Origin: Klebsiella aerogenes
GTDB taxonomy: Bacteria; Pseudomonadota; Gammaproteobacteria; Enterobacterales; Enterobacteriaceae
Assembly: GCA_029027985.1 (NCBI GenBank)
Contig: CP119076.1
Coordinates: 1 to 64,000, forward strand
Reading direction: 5' to 3'
DNA: 64,000 nt
This document shows, piece after piece, positions 63,775 through 64,000 of this stretch; positions within the stretch are counted from its first letter, which is position 1; every line of letters begins with the position of its first letter. Below the pieces are notes generated by a model that saw nothing but the letters and a program-made list of their open reading frames with translations, was not told the origin of the DNA and made no database searches. A program made the translations under genes and the position numbers.

Positions 63775-64000
63775 TTACCGGTGTGGCGTATAAGGAAATA
63801 GCGGCAGTTCTTCGCTGCGTTCTTCGATGTAAATATCGCCGAGTTTAAAAATGATTTCAGTCGGCGAGATGCGCATGGTATTTTCGTCGGCTGCCCCTCT
63901 GGCTTTTAAGACGCTTTCATCGTCGCCTAAAAGCGGCATCCCATGGTACCAGGTTAAACGTAATTGCCCGCGGCGGGGGTTATTGCTGGGTGTGGAAATC
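63775..64000 (-). CDS. Partial unidentified gene, 3' end only
   Basis: An open frame on the minus strand reads from the window edge through about 75 codons to a TAA at 63775-63777. The visible C-terminal part reads ...RLTWYHGMPLLGDDESVL, MRISPTEIIFKLGDIYIEER and LPLFPYTPHR. I do not recognise it. No start lies in the window. The reading is supported by its unbroken length and by position downstream of the REP element. Confidence 0.6.
   Translation of the reverse strand, partial: ISTPSNNPRRGQLRLTWYHGMPLLGDDESVLKARGAADENTMRISPTEIIFKLGDIYIEERSEELPLFPYTPHR

Overview
The window is core chromosome of an enterobacterium, most likely Klebsiella or Raoultella or a close relative. It opens exactly at dnaA and runs dnaA-dnaN-recF-gyrB. 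Gene order then follows the E. coli stretch from gyrB through yidA, dgo, yidRQ, ibpAB, yidE, yidP, yidHGF, emrD, ilvBN, uhp, ade and nepI to yicS and yicL. Genes E. coli K-12 lacks or has lost point to the Klebsiella group: an intact alpha-glucoside PTS with its phospho-alpha-glucosidase (aglAB), a deoxyribose operon (deoQKPX), and the phosphonatase pathway (phnWX with phnRSTUV). The DNA looks uniformly GC-rich. I see no prophage, insertion sequence, integrase, CRISPR array, rRNA or tRNA. The species call is inference; the families are recognised from protein sequence alone.

Layout: 1-6022 replication and repair genes. 6226-9414 the sugar phosphatase YidA and a translationally coupled pair of outer-membrane barrel proteins I cannot name. 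9510-14475 the D-galactonate regulon dgoRKADT with its operators; a palindromic repeat sits between dgoD and dgoT. 14489-19842 yidR, yidQ, the heat-shock pair ibpAB (sigma-32 promoter and ROSE-type thermometer), yidE and the regulator YidP. 20139-23080 aglAB. 23179-24363 yidHGF. 24360-28192 D-serine catabolism (dsdA, dsdX, dsdC). 28308-31015 EmrD, an EamA transporter and a GNAT protein. 31061-31656 a complete tisB/istR SOS toxin-antisense RNA locus, whose 29-residue toxin gene is easily missed. 31788-33967 ivbL-ilvBN with its attenuator.

33970-38372 deoQKPX. 38446-43415 the UhpABC hexose-phosphate sensing system and the transporter UhpT. 43506-48950 purine genes (ade, adeQ, nepI) with yicN and a solitary Xre-type regulator. 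48995-55758 2-aminoethylphosphonate uptake and breakdown, with matching PhnR operator palindromes and a Pho box. 55845-61033 yicS, yicL, an AraC regulator facing an AhpD-like protein, and a DHA2 efflux pump facing its TetR regulator. 61339-63699 murQP for N-acetylmuramate recycling. The last 226 bases hold the 3' end of an unidentified minus-strand gene.

Most of the window is small substrate-specific modules, each with its own regulator: dgoR, yidP, dsdC, deoQ, uhpAB, phnR, TetR. Several have visible operators and CRP sites. Both PTS permeases (AglA, MurP) lack an IIA domain and must share EIIA-Glc encoded elsewhere. The main value for a second look is in regulatory RNA and operator structure (tisB/istR, ibpAB thermometers, the yidR start hairpin, phn operators) and in a few poorly described proteins: the outer-membrane pair, YidF and the last partial gene.
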